In this document: piece after piece, positions 10,323 through 22,284 of the stretch
Layout: each line of letters starts with the position of its first letter
Position numbering within the stretch: the first letter of the stretch is position 1
From: Melieria omissa
Lineage: Eukaryota; Arthropoda; Insecta; Diptera; Ulidiidae
Assembly: GCA_963971225.1 (NCBI GenBank)
Contig: OZ020269.1
Coordinates: 75,864,450-75,928,449, forward strand
DNA: 64,000 nucleotides
Reading direction: 5' to 3'
Translations under genes and position numbers: made by a program
Notes under the pieces: generated by a model
What the model was told of the DNA's origin: nothing
Database searches by the model: none
The model's input: only the letters and a program-made list of their open reading frames with translations

Positions 10323-11581
10323 CACTGTGCGACAGCATTTTTCACACTGGAAAAAATCCATATGGACGTGAAACTAGAGACCAAACATAGTAATACTGCG
10401 TATTCAGTTTTTCATTTCTACATCCTTTGTCCTTTTAAAAGGACTTCAAAATTTTGAAGGGAATAAAAAATATAAAAAATACTTAGCCTCGTTAAAATAT
10501 GGCGATATGTATATCAAATGAAAGAGGAAAAGCTCAAGAATTTAAATAAAATTGATTTTTTATCTATTTGTAAAAAAAGGAAATGAAAAAGGTCCTTTGG
10601 AAATTTTAATCCTTTATATCCTTGAAAATTTATAACGAATTTTCTTGAAAAGTAAGTATGTTAGAACCCAAAATCTCTTTGATCACGTGTCAAAATTTCA
10701 TTACTCTAATTTTATTTGTTCGAAAGTTATTAAAAAAAGGTGGGAGCTGCAAGTCTAATGCAGTACAAATATTCTAATTTATTTGCGTATCAGTATTTTA
10801 AATAATAAAAAAGATACAAAATCAAAGAAGCAAGAATAATGAAATTTTGACACGTAATCAAGGAGATTTTGGGTTTAAACATACCTACTTTTTAAGAAAA
10901 TTCGTTATAAATTTTCAAGGATATAAAGGATTAAAATTTTCAAAGGACCTTTTTCATGTCCTTTTTTTACAAATAGATAAAAAATCAATTTTATTTAAAT
11001 TCTTGAGCTTTTTCTCTTTCATTTGATATACATATCGCCATATCTTAACGAGGCTAAGTATTTAGCAGCCGCCGTGGCTCAGTTGGTTAGTGCGCGGTCC
11101 AACGAGTCGCATGCAGAGCGACGCAAGATCGAATACTGCATGTAGTAACACCTAAAAAAAATAACGGGAAACTCGTTTTCTCTTTCGGTGGCTGTTCTCT
11201 CAGCTGGAAATGGCAAACCTCTAAGAGTAAAAATTGCCTATGAAAAAGCTCCCAACCTGCCGTTCGGAACCGGCATAAAACTGTAGGTCCCTTCCACCCG
11301 CCTACAAAATTCACACGCACAACACGGGTGGTTGCGGGAAGCTAGGCCTTAGTCTCCCGTAAGCGGGCTGTCGTGCCAATCAATTATTTAATTAAAAATT
11401 AAGTATTTTTTATATTTTTTTTATTTTTTATTCCCTTCAAAATTTTGAAGTCCTTTTAAAAGGACAAAGGATGTAGAAATGAAAAACTGAGTACGCAGTA
11501 CTACTATGTTTGGTCTCTAGTTTCACGCCCATATGGATTTTTTCCAGTGTGAAAAAATTTTTTCATTTTTGTCGCACAGTG
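10323..11581. mobile_element. Near-palindromic TTA-flanked DNA element
   Basis: The left end is CACTGTGCGACAGC and the right end, reversed, CACTGTGCGACAAAAATG, each flanked by TTA. The left arm (10323 to about 10730) and right arm (from about 10810) are reverse complements over nearly their whole length, with an 80-base loop. A SINE (11064-11399) with its own target duplication interrupts the right arm. Without it the element is about 0.9 kb. No protein is encoded. Ends and TWA target point to PIF/Harbinger. Confidence 0.75.
11064..11399 (+). repeat. tRNA-derived SINE, copy 2
   Basis: The tRNA-like head has A box GTGGCTCAGTTGG and B box GATCGAATACTGC. The body includes GAAATGGCAAACCTCTAAGA and GCCGTTCGGAACCGGC, and the 3' end GGGCTGTCGTGCCAATC is followed by an ATT-rich tail. 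The 9-bp direct repeat TAAGTATTT (11055-11063, 11400-11408) is the target duplication and proves recent retroposition into the palindromic element. Confidence 0.9.
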
Positions 11582-11584
11582 TTA

Positions 11585-11960
11585 GCATTTAAACGTTCGA
11601 AGACTTAAGCGACGAACTCGACTATAATGAGCAAACTTCAAAGTCGGATTTCTCTTAAACTAGAGCCAATCCAGCCAAACGGCTGAAGGTTCTCAACTCG
11701 GTATACCTATAGAAAAGTTCTGTGAAGGTCCACCCATGTCTGAATTTTCGACATGCACATGTTATTAATTGGTTTGGAAACAATTTGTTATTAACTAGTT
11801 AGGAAGCCATGCAGATGTAGAAAATTTATTTGCTGCTAGGGCATCACAACGTTAAAATAATCACTTCTTTTCAAGCAAAATAATTTATTTGTAATCAGTA
11901 CTGTATAGAAAAAGACTAGTTATAAATTAGCTTAGAATTAGTTGCATTTCCTGCAGGGTA
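11585..11960. other. Spacer, no gene recognised
   Basis: AT-rich sequence between two transposons with no recognisable motif or open frame. Confidence 0.5.
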
Positions 11961-12122
11961 TTTGTTTTTTTTTTTGCGCAGGAGGTGGAAATCTTCATAG
12001 ATACTGATGGCAACCCATCAGCATGCCGGATTCTTACCGACTAAAACCACCCCCCGTTAACCCTTCATTCCCCCTACGGAACTGCCGTAAGCATCGCATC
12101 GTAGGGGGTGGGGGGTTAAGTC

Positions 12123-12947
12123 TTATATTGTCGGCTCACTTCTATCCTCCACGCGCCGTTGCTGTTCCAGCCAACGTTGCTTGGCCATGACCACTCCTGC
12201 GAAATTGCGCACTGCCATCCAGTTTTGGGCCGATTCTAGCATTAGATCGACGACGCTGTCGGTTCGGACTTGCGCGCCCACCTTGGCCTCCAAATTAAGC
12301 CTCTGCGGCAGATAACGGGGGCACAGGAACCAGACGTGGTTGGCATCCTCAACCGCCGTTGGACACGCCTCGCAGAATGGGGTTGCTTCGACGCCAATCC
12401 GGTGGAGATATGACTTGAAGCAGCCATGCCCTGTCAGCAGCTGGGTTAGACAGTAGGTCACCTCCCCGTGCTTTCGGCTAGCCCACTTAAGGTCGTCTGG
12501 GATGAGGCTGTGCGTCCATCTGCCCTTGTCAGAGCCATCCCACCTTCGTTGCCACGCAACCATACTGCGTTGCCGCTCCGCCAGCGCATCAACGGACCTT
12601 GACTGGCGCTTCGCGTCGTACTTCCGATGCGCTTCCTCGACCAAGATGGCGATCGGGATCATCCCCGCTATGACACAGGCTGCCTCGTATGATGTTGTGC
12701 GGAATGTGCAGCACACTCTCATCGCACCAATCCTATATGTGGAGTCAATCACTCTCCTATAGGACTTGATCCGCATTGCTGGGGCCCACATTTGCGACCC
12801 GTACAGGAGCATAGATGATGTGACCCGCGATAGTAGCAGCCTGCTGTGCTGACTCGGTCCGCCGATGTTGGGCATAAGTCGCGCTAACGCGATTGCCGCT
12901 TTCGCCGCTTTTTCGCTTGCGTGCTGCAAGTGCTGCTTAAAGCACAA
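12123..12947 (-). pseudogene. LINE ORF2 C-terminal region with CCHC motif
   Basis: A 274-codon open stretch belongs to the end of the LINE polyprotein. It contains LLLSRVTSSMLLYGSQMWAP, typical of the thumb and connection region of R1-type reverse transcriptases. Towards its end the motif CEACPTAVEDANHVWFLC follows the C-x2-C..H-x4-C pattern thought to bind RNA. It ends at a stop about 160 bases before the T-tract that marks the element's 3' end. It is the longest intact block of the element, but upstream lesions prevent expression as one protein. Confidence 0.75.
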
Positions 12948-12979
12948 CTACGTGTCTATCATGACTCCAAAATAGCGAA

Positions 12980-13177
12980 TTACCGGCATTGAGTTAATGG
13001 TATGGCCCCCACCTTCACCGAGACCGTCTCGACCTTTTTCCTACTGGTAATCAGCACCACTTCGGTTTTCTGAGCCGCCAACTGTAGGCTGACAGAGTTC
13101 AGCCACTGTTCGATTCGCTGTATTACGCTGTTACACGTTGATTCGATGCGTGATAACTGCTTTTCGCGGACTACCAC
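12980..13177 (-). pseudogene. LINE reverse transcriptase thumb segment
   Basis: The frame contains IQRIEQWLNSVSLQLAAQKTE followed by VVLITSRKK, the segment downstream of the FADD box in R1-type reverse transcriptases. The SINE at 13183-13542 splits it from the palm, and a frame change precedes the C-terminal block. Confidence 0.7.
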
Positions 13178-13182
13178 CGCAG

Positions 13183-13542
13183 CCGCCGTGGCTCAGTTGG
13201 TTAGTGCGCGGTCCAACGAGTCGCATGCAGAGCGACGCAAGATCGAATTCTGCATGTAGTAACACCTAAAAAAAATAACGGGAAACTCGTTTTCTCTTTC
13301 GGTGGCTGTCCTCTCAGCTGGAAATGGCAAACCTCTGAGAGCAAAAATTGCCTATGAAAAAGCTCCCAACCTGCCGTTCGGAACCGGCATAAAACTGTAG
13401 GTCCCTTCCACCCGCGTACAAAATTCACACGCACAACACGGGTGGTTGCGGGAAGCTAGGCCTTAGTCTCGCGTAAGCGGGCTGTCGTGCCAATCAATTA
13501 ATTAATTAATTAAATTAATTAAATTAAATTTAATTAATTAAT
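13183..13542 (+). repeat. tRNA-derived SINE, copy 3
   Basis: Almost identical to copy 2, with a tRNA-like head and a long (ATTA)n tail at 13491-13542. A 10-bp duplication of LINE sequence, TACCACCGCA (13173-13182 and 13543-13552), marks the insertion right behind the reverse transcriptase active-site box. Confidence 0.9.
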
Positions 13543-13875
13543 TACCACCGCAATGACGTCGGCGAAACCTACGATTTTGACGGTTTCCGGTGTTTGTAGG
13601 CGCAGGATGCCGTCGTACATCACGTTCCATAACACAGGGCCCAAAACTGAACGTTATGGGACTCCGCCTGTGACTGTGTACATTTTACGGCCCTCTTCAG
13701 TGTCGTAAAGCAGCACTTATCGTTGAGATAGTCTGATATTATATTTATCAGATAATCTGGAACCTGCTTCTGGTGGAGTGCGTCCAGTATTTGACCCCAG
13801 TTTGCCGAGTTGAAGGCATTTTTAATATCTAGGGTTGACGACGCAGCAGTACTCCTTGGTACCGAACCGCCATCG
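13543..13875 (-). pseudogene. LINE reverse transcriptase palm (motif A to FADD box)
   Basis: Contains LDIKNAFNSANW (motif A with the first catalytic Asp) and, after a frame change, GGVPQRSVLGPVLWN (motif B). The active-site box reads VGFADVIAVV. The family has FADD, so the second Asp is Val here and the enzyme would be inactive. The upstream part of the same domain continues after the hAT insertion at 18381. Confidence 0.75.
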
Positions 13876-15086
13876 CTTACCACTAGGGTTGGCCATTAAT
13901 CATTACATTTGCGTAATGATTACACTCTGATTACAAATAAATCGTAATCTGTAATCATGTTTTTATGATTAAATGATTACTTTGAATAATCAGCATTTTT
14001 GGTAAATGTAATCATTAAAAAAAAGTAATCATTAATCAGTAATCACCCTATTAGAATACAAAAAATCATGTAATTATTTTTGAATGATTAACGATTACTT
14101 TGCGTAATCATTAATTTGATTACAAGTAATCTGTAATAAATAATTACAATTATATCCACTGCTCCGTTTTTCGAAATAATTGCCTACAATGCTATAGATT
14201 TAGCCTTTCCCGTCTATTTGATTGCCGATTTGTACGTCCGTCTGGCTGTCTGTCCGTCCGTCTGTTCGGTTCGCAACCAGCTGATATGTAGGATAATTTT
14301 TGAAAAAGTTAAAAACAGTATTTTAAGAAATATGAAGGTGAATTTTTATGAAAAACAAATAAATATTTTATAATTTAATTTATAACTTAATTTGTAAATA
14401 TTTGCTTTATAAACTCGGCGTCCACAAATGTATAGGCACGCAAGAAATGTAAAAAAGAATAAGTAAACTAAAAAGAAACAACACTGTTTTCATATCAAAA
14501 CCTATATAGAAGCGAGAACACATATTGTAATTATTGATAGTTTCATGCTCGGCGTAAGGTGCATTGTTTAACCGTGGGAGATCACTATGGGTCAAGCAGA
14601 CCATACTCCTACTTTATGCGATTAAACCTGGTCCAAAACTTGTTTTTCTCGCAAGTTTTTTGAAGTATGTTATAAACTTCACAAGTACCTATAGTATTTA
14701 CAAATTGTTAAGACAATAATCAAATACACCACGGACGTTTTTTAAGTGTGTTACACAATTCATAGGTACCTATTTTGTTTAAAAATTGCTACAACAATAT
14801 TCAAAATTAAACACCGATTTTATTTAAGGTAAACAATTTAAAAGTTGTGGAATTGTAGAACTTAATTGACCCAAAGTGTTCCCGATGTTTACAAAAATTT
14901 CTGTGTTTTCCGAAGGTTAACCAAAGTACAAAAATAGGAGACTTTGTTGTATTTCGTGGAATGTAAGTGCCGTTATGTGTAGGCCTTACATATCCAAGGG
15001 CTTAACATTTCATATTCGAAAACGAAAGTAACGCAGACGTAGTGATTTGTGATTTAATACGGTTCTTATTTTCAACAAGTAGAGCA

Positions 15087-18050
15087 ATGTCTCAAAACTC
15101 GGGTTTAAACGTTGAAACTCGCGATAGTGAAGATATTGACGACATCGAAATATGCGATCAAAGCTTGCATCAATTATGTGAACGAAAAGCATTTTTAGAT
15201 GGCAAATTTTTCGAAGTGGATTTAGAAAAGTCCAATAATACTGGCACAGTATTATTTGCGAAATGCGTTAATTGCCAGAATAAGACTATTCGTGGGAATA
15301 TAACATCTTCATCTAATTTTGTAACGCATCTAAAAGTACGATTTTAATTATTCAGTTTTATCATTTGAATTATCCAGATCTTCTTATATTTTTAAACAGA
15401 GAATTCATCCAGATTTACTTTCTTCGTATAATGAATACAAAGATTCTAAGCGCATCAAGAAATCAAATACAGGCGAAAATTCGGACTCCGCAGGACAGTG
15501 TACATTTTCTCAAAAACAATTTGAGATTAATGTTACACAATTTGTGCTTAACAGTATGGTCCCATTATCAACTGTCGAAAATAAGAGTTTCCGTAAAATC
15601 ATGGACGGTAAATTGTTTGTGCTTTTAAAAGCATACTTGCTTTCTCACAAATACCAATACTTTAGATTTTCATATAATTTGAAGCATATTAGCCGACAGT
15701 CTCTTATAAGGCGAATATACAAAATTCACGAGGACGACACTTCCAATATTATACATGCTTTAAGTAATATCGCGGTGTACGTATCAACAACAGCAGATAT
15801 TTGGTCAAATTCGACTAAAAGTTTTCTTGGAGTAACTGCACATTGGGTATGATATTTATATTTGTTTTTCGAATCTGTAGTTTTCGTCTAAAAACGTTTT
15901 TGTCCAAATTTTCCATAGTAGTGAATTACTCTATTCTACAAATTATGGTTTAATCGCGTGCACCTAAAAACAAAATTAATTCTAAACTAATTTTGAGTCG
16001 CTGAGCACGAGACTGAAATCAAAATAATGGTTTAGGAAACGTTTTTCTTAATCTTCAAAAACCCATTCTTTTTATTTCAGTTATGAACACATACATATCT
16101 TCTATCTATCTCTATACAATTCCTTACTGATTGACTCTGTGTAAATTATATGAGGTTGGCCACACCTACCCGCCACGTCCACTGTGGTAATTTAATAATC
16201 TCTGTCCTATTTAAATATAAGGTTGATCATTCCCACCAGTCACTATATTTTTGAACCAGTCTTGTTGAAATTTCTGCAACATCTTACAGTTTTTAAGAAA
16301 TGGGTCTTTTGGTTTATAGTCCTTAAAAAAATAGAGCAATCCGTTTTGGATGCTGAACCGCTATTGTTGAACGGATAATTCGTTTTAGAGATATGTATGT
16401 GTTCATTAACTAAAATAAGAGGAAGAAAACTTGTTTTTCGAAGATAAACGCTTCTTAGATTTTTGGATTTTCAATTTTGTGTTCAGGAACCCACAAATTT
16501 TAGAAAATACTTTTGGTGTCTGCGAGAATACTTTTGTAGACTGAAATAACAAAAGTTCTGCATTCTTTGCTATGGTAGATTGATCCGACAACATTGGTCC
16601 GTCATTCAGCAGCTTTGGCTTGCCGACGGTTCTTAGGCACCCATTCATATGATAAGTTGGCTTCCCTTTTGAATGAAGTTCACATATCCTACGGATTAAA
16701 TGCGTGCAAAATTACTGATACAACTACTGACAATGCAAGTAACTTTGTCAAAGGTTTTAGAGAATTTGGATTGCAGGGAAATGAATCCGATCTAGGTAAA
16801 ACATAATCTGAGTGCATCATAATCTTTTCGATCATAATCTGCTAATCCTAATATGCATATATTTTCATGACTTTTATCAATTTTTATAGCTGGCAACATC
16901 GCTGAAGACAAATTTGTGGAGTCAGATGAAGAGTTTAATGTTCACTTGGTAGAAGATGAAGAAGTTGTGTATAATGAACACATTGATTATTCAACACTTC
17001 AGCTCCCTAAACATGTAAGATGTGTCAGTCACACTTTGAATTTGGTCGCTACCGTAGATGCCCAGAAAGCTATTAACGCATCAGAATTGCGTAGCAGACA
17101 CGAGAAAACAATTAAGCGATGTAATTATTTATGGAAGAAACAAAAAACACCGAAGCAATGCGAAATTATAAAAGAAAATTTAGGTTGCTTATTAATTCGC
17201 CCTATAGTAACCCGGTGGAATTCAACATATAACGCCTTACAACATATTTTAACTAATAAAAACAGTATCGAGCACTATATACCTCGAATACTATATACCA
17301 CTATATACCTCCTTATGTACCGATATACGAAACAAATTGCGCAAACAAGATTTCGATTATATTGAAGAGTATATTAGGTGTATGAAACCAATTGCTGATA
17401 CAATTGAAAAACTTGAGGGAGAGACTGATTGTTATTATGGCTGCCTTCTTCCTGCTTTAATATCTTTGCGTATTAAGATACGAAAAGTAGAAGTAAGCAA
17501 TCTTATATATTGCGAACCACTGCATACAGCATTGCTTACAGCAGTCCAAAAAAGGTTTTCGGATTTTTTTGAAATCGAAGGACGTGGTCGTGATGCTGCT
17601 GTCGCTGCTGCTATTCACCCATCATTTAAATTGCGATGGCTTAATAGTTTCCCAGTTGAACTGCGCGAAAAAATAAAAGAGATTCTCCTGCAAGCCGCAA
17701 AAAAAATAAAAAGTTTAGAAGGCCGAAGGATACAAAATGAAAATCTTGACGATTTTTACGAGTTTGAAAACATCACAAACGTCAATGATTCGCAAGCAAC
17801 CAGTATCGACACCGATATTGCAATTTTGGGATATCTTAGTAAGCCTTGTTCAAAAGACTTGCACCAAATAAAAGCAGATCCCTTGGTTAAGGAAATGTTT
17901 TTATTGTATAATACAACTCTGCCATCATCGGCCCCCGTGGAAAGGTTATTCTCTTATGCCACTATGGTTAACCTCCCACGGTACAACCGTCTGTCTGACA
18001 AAAATTTTGAAATTCGGGTTTTGGCTAAAGCTAATGCAAAAATTAAATAG
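15087..18050 (+). pseudogene. hAT transposase gene, spliced, slightly damaged
   Basis: The product would bind and cut the element ends. Pieces in order: 15087-15335 with an Asp/Glu-rich start and a BED-type zinc finger (CVNCQNKTI, later SSNFVTHL); about 15380-15850 with YVSTTADIWSNSTKSFLG, the first part of the RNase H-like fold; 16605-16800 with KITDTTTDNASNFVKGF; 16900-17300 with HVRCVSHTLNLVAT and IRPIVTRWNSTYNAL; and 17350-18050 ending with the hAT dimerisation region LPSSAPVERLFSYAT. Gaps between pieces have intron-like borders. A local duplication of a CTATATACCTC block near 17280-17320 shifts the frame, so the copy is probably inactive. I take the start at the first Met before the acidic leader. 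Confidence 0.8.
16080..16412. repeat. Inverted-repeat insertion inside the hAT intron
   Basis: TTATGAACACATACATATCT at the left and, reversed, TTAATGAACACATACATATC at the right bracket about 330 bases. The interior has GTTGGCCACACC and CACGTCCAC blocks like the GGGCGTGG dispersed family. It is probably a MITE inserted in the transposase intron. Confidence 0.55.
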
Positions 18051-18380
18051 ATTGCATTCATTATTTTTTACTCAACTTTTCTATTTACATAATCGAAATA
18101 TTGTTATGTTGCACAAATGAGTCCAAATAAAAAATTATAAAACTAACTGAAAGACTTTTCATTTGACAAATATTCAAAAGTAATCATTAATCTGATTACA
18201 CTGATTATACTCATGATTAATGAAATTAATCATGTAGTAATCATGCGATGATTACTTTGATTACTGTAATCATTTTTTTGTTTCGTGGTGAATTTTATGA
18301 TTTATGATTAATCATTGTAATCACTGATTACTCTGTAATCTTAATCTGTAATCAGTGATTACAGTTTTTGGCCATCCCTA

Positions 18381-19673
18381 CTTACCACTAATTGCATCAC
18401 GTGCCATGCTGATCACCTCGTCAATTGCGTCGATTGTCAATCTGGCCTTCCTAAAGCCGTACTGGAGCTCTGCTAAGCCACCTACGCTTTCCAGCGCCAT
18501 TTCAAGGCGGCTGCAAATGAGGCGCTCAAGGACTTTCTCCGTCGTGTCCAGAAGGCAGATCGGGCGGTAGGCCGAGGGGTCGTCTGGGGCCTTGCCCGGT
18601 TTTGGAAGCAGCACGAGCTTCTGAATTTTCCAACAGTCTGGAAAGACTGCTTCCTTCAGGCATGTATTGTATGCGTCAACAAAAATGTCCGCATGGAGCC
18701 GTATTGCCTCTTTAAGGGGGTCTCCTCATCAGTAGCTTGGAAAAAAGGTAGTTTTTCAGGATTTTTTTTTAACATGAGAACAACAAGAGAAACAAATGAT
18801 CTTTTGCATATTTTTTAACATACGTTTATTCAACAAAAAAAAGTTTATGTAATTCCAAAATAAATAAAAATGGCCGATTTATGAACAATCTTGCGCAGCA
18901 GCTCGACGCGGACAACTCAAACTCCGTGCAAGACTCAGCCCGTAATTTTTACCTGAAACAAGAAATTGAAATACTTTTTTATTCAGAAGGCTTTCCTGCA
19001 TAGTATAGACTATTATGGTGCTTAAAAGATGTAATTTAAATATTTTTGTCATTCTTTAAAAAAGTACTCGATTTTTCGGCCTTGTATTTAAGTAAGCGCG
19101 TTAACTACATTGTAAAATAAAAATCTTTTAGAAAATTTTTGTAGTTCAGTCTATGTACAATTAAATAATCTAAAAAACAGTATCTTACTTGTATACATAG
19201 CTTTTATGGTTTATTTTAAATCGTGCACGGAATTAAAAAAAAATGGTTTTCAGAACGTGGGCTGTAAAGTTTTCACTTGGCTCGCGCTTGCCCCGCGCGA
19301 GACTCTCCCCGAACCTGTAACTCCTAAACTAGTTTGAGTTGAACTCTCAAACTTTGCAAGAATATTCTCAGATAAAAGTTCTAACGATTGAAACAAAAAA
19401 AAAAATAATCGATTTTTTGAAACTGACTGATGAGGAGACCCCCTTAAACGCCCTATTCGGTATAGCGTCAATACCGGGTGCCTTGTTGTCGCCAATCCTT
19501 GCGCATGCTGCAGCCACCTCCTCGGTGGTTATTTGCGGAATCGAGTCAACTTGCCGCAGCGTTAGCCTTCGTCGGGCTGCGCTTTGCTGAGTTGCAAACA
19601 AGCAGCTGACTATTTTGGCCAGAAATTCAGCCGAGGATGGCGCCGGAGCATTAAAAATGGCCAGCTTCTTCAT
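18381..19673 (-). pseudogene. LINE reverse transcriptase, fingers and linker
   Basis: On the minus strand the frame from 19673 reads through DNKAPGIDAIPNRAFK, the conserved start of the reverse transcriptase fingers. After the TTAA MITE it resumes with LLPKPGKAPDDPSAYRPICL and LQYGFRKARLTIDAI, the classical motifs before the palm. The hAT interrupts the next segment. No single frame connects the parts. Confidence 0.75.
18716..19443. mobile_element. TTAA-flanked MITE (GGGGGTCTCCTCATCA ends)
   Basis: Inverted ends GGGGGTCTCCTCATCAGT with TTAA on both sides (18712-18715, 19444-19447), inserted in the LINE. No protein. The ends and target are like the two MITEs at 41476 and 61573 (GGGGGTCCTCTAGT), suggesting related piggyBac-mobilised families. 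Confidence 0.8.
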
Positions 19674-19676
19674 AAC

Positions 19677-20730
19677 TACCTGGTAGCCCTTCCCCAGGGA
19701 TTTTCATCGACCGCCTTGCACAGGTGCGTGAAGCATTTCCGTTTGCTGTTGATTATACCATACTTCAGGGCTCTACGCGCATCTTTGTTCGCCTGGTGGC
19801 AGCGCCGTTTGTTGGCTTCGCAGCTGGCTCGTTGGTATTGTCGTCTTGCACGATTGCAGCTCGCTCGCAAGCTTGCGATTTCTGGACTCCACCAATAGGC
19901 TGGAGCTCTCTTTTTGCCGACTTTTCTCGGCTGCATGGATGCGTCACACGCCCGAATCAGTCTAGCCATCAGTTGTCGCACTTTTGCCTCTGCTGGACCA
20001 GTTAACGCTGACCCGTCTAATGTTAGCATAAACAGTTCTTTATCGAACGTATTTTGCTTCCAGCCGCTGGCACGGCACGTCTGAGCCGCCGCACTTCGTG
20101 ATTGGCCACAGGATACACTGCAAATAATTGCCTGGTGGTCACTGTGTGTGTATACGTCGCTTACTGCCGGCTAACAAAAGTAATGTCTATACACGACACA
20201 CGGCCATTCTTCGAAAATGTTGGCTCGCTACCTGTGTTGAGCAGCACAACGTCCAACGCAGCAAAAGCCTGCAGTATAGCATTACCTCGCGCATTCGTTC
20301 TTGATGAACCCCACACGACCGCCCAGGCATTGAAGTCGCCTGCTATTAATTTTGGTGATCTAAATCGCGCATCTTGAACAATCTCATCCAGCATTGTTGT
20401 AAATTCATTGAGTGGCCAGCTCGGAGGTGCATAGCAGCTGTAAATATACTAACTACCAATCTTTGCTCTTACAAAGCCCCTGCATGTCTTTGGTTGGTCC
20501 TGGAGCGAATGTTGACCGCATGCCCAGATTGCTGCTTTCGTTGTAGTGTCGGCTACCCACACACCAATGGACTTCTGCTTATACGGCTCGCTTATCACAG
20601 GAACGTCGATCTGACACTCACACAGAGTTTGCTGCAGCAAGTCTTGTGCAGCTTCGCAATGATTTAAGTTCAACTGCAGTAGCTTCATTTGCGTTGAGCG
20701 TGTATAGCTGCCGCGCGATATGCTGGACAC
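19677..20730 (-). pseudogene. LINE endonuclease region
   Basis: Begins MKLLQLNLNHCEAAQDLL, the N-terminal strand of the endonuclease that nicks target DNA. It later shows LIAGDFNAWAVVWGS (catalytic GDFN motif) and RVSCIDITFVS (the D-x-T strand). A stop near 20446 and frame changes break it. It follows the ORF1 CCHC region by only a few bases, as usual for R1-type elements. Confidence 0.75.
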
Positions 20731-22284
20731 TTATAGTTGCCGGCCACGTGCCTCGCATCTGCCGTTTTGCCCTTGCAGATCATGCATTCAGGCTCACTAC
20801 TGCAGACGCGCACTTTATGCCCCTTTGCTCCACAACTCAAGCAGTTTCCAGGGCGATCGATGACGCTAAGACAGCTTTTGGCAAAATGCCCATACTCTAA
20901 GCATGCCCATACGAAGCATCTACGCACCTGCAGCTTCTCTCTAATTCGGCAGTACACCCAACCAATTCGAATTTTCCCTGCAACCAAAACCTTGTCGGCT
21001 GCGCTAGCAGGAAGCACTACCTCCGCAATTTGCAGTCCAGCTAAACCATATCGCATATCGGCGAACTGTTCGCACAAGGTTGTCACCACCTCCTCGCCTG
21101 TTGTGACCTCGTCTAGGTCCCTGATCTAGACGGTTCTCGTCTCCGTTAAGGCTTTAACATCCGCATCCTGATTCAGGACTGTTTGGATTACTTCCTGCAG
21201 CTGGGAAGTGCACGCACTAGCCGACCCTTTAAGCTCAAAGAGTAGCTCGCCCTTTGTGGTTTTCCTGACCAGGTTGACATTTTCGCTTAGCTGATTTAAT
21301 TCTGGCGCATTTTTTACCTTTCGAAGCATATCCGCATAAGATATTTGCCCTGTGGCCTTTATTACCAGCGCACCCGGCCGGGGGGTTCGCTTCCTGACTC
21401 TTTTGTTTGCTGACACTTTAGTCCAGCCGCCATCGTGTTCCCTCGCTGCTATTGGCTTAGCTGGCCCTCCAATAACAGCTTTATGACGAGCCTCAGCTAT
21501 TTCCCCTTTATGCTGTTGTTGTTGCGGACTCTGCTTGTTCACCACAGTGGCAGTGGCGATCATCCTAGGTGACAATATTCGAGTTCGTTTCTGGCTTGGT
21601 CGTGGAGAAACTTCCATTTGCGCATCTTCATTGGCTAGCTCTCTCAGCGAGCGGGCCCACGCTGAATGATTGTTGCGTTTGTGTTGCTGCAGATTGAAGT
21701 TCTACCGTTGTTGTTTTAGTAAAATGCTTTCCCCTCTCAGCCAAGGCTTGTTTATACAGCAGCTCTATGCTTCTCACGGCGGTTCTCATCTCTTGGCTTA
21801 TATTCCGTTTGCCCGCCATGGCTCTATTCAACTCAACAAATTGTTCTCCCATTAAACTCAATGAGTCCTTAGCCACCTCATGTTCCACAACTGTGGACAT
21901 GTCGTTCGTATGGCGCTGGCTTAGTGGTCTCAGGGTTTGTGCCTCGGATAACGTTGGAGTAGGCACTTCGTATAATTCACCATCTAGGCCAGGCGCGCAC
22001 GTATTCGCTCCCGAGGGGTCGCGCACTGGCGGTGGCACCATCTTTGGCTGCGACTTTGTACTCGTCAGCACTCGTACCGATGATCGCATAACTTTAGCGC
22101 TCCTCCTGAAAGGGTTTATTAGCCCGCCTATGTCCCCAGATTTACCTGGTGTCAAGGTTTCCCCATCTGCCGGATTGCCCTCGCTCATTACTGATCTCGA
22201 GGGGTTTGCACTACCAGCACCTCCTGTCGCCCGCCCTGGGCTGCGGTTTACTAGCTCCACCTTGCGGCCAGTAGCGTTCACCAC
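20685..22284 (-). pseudogene. LINE ORF1 (gag-like) with CCHC knuckles
   Basis: The N-terminal 220 codons are Ser/Pro-rich and basic. The middle has a basic VRKRTPRPG stretch and an RNA-recognition-like region (SYADMLRKVK). The end carries zinc knuckles CLSCGAKGHKVRVC and CMICKGKTADARH. A preceding knuckle (CFVWACLEYGHFAKSC) has abnormal spacing between its first cysteines. A frameshift near 21620 and an in-frame stop at 21126-21128 disable it. The protein would package LINE RNA. Confidence 0.75.

Larger units (their letters stand above)
13884..18380 (+). mobile_element. hAT transposon inserted in the LINE
   Basis: Ends TAGGGTTGGCCATTAATC and, reversed, TAGGGATGGCCA are flanked by the exact 8-bp duplication CTTACCAC (13876-13883 and 18381-18388), the hallmark of hAT. 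Both subterminal regions (13900-14150 and 18180-18365) are crowded with GTAATCA/TGATTAC motifs, probably transposase binding sites. The interior carries a spliced BED-finger transposase gene (15087-18050). At 4.5 kb it has the size of an autonomous element. Confidence 0.92.

Noticed and set aside
11064..11140. tRNA gene
   Set aside because: Only the SINE head resembles a tRNA. It lacks a plausible acceptor stem and is followed by a SINE body.
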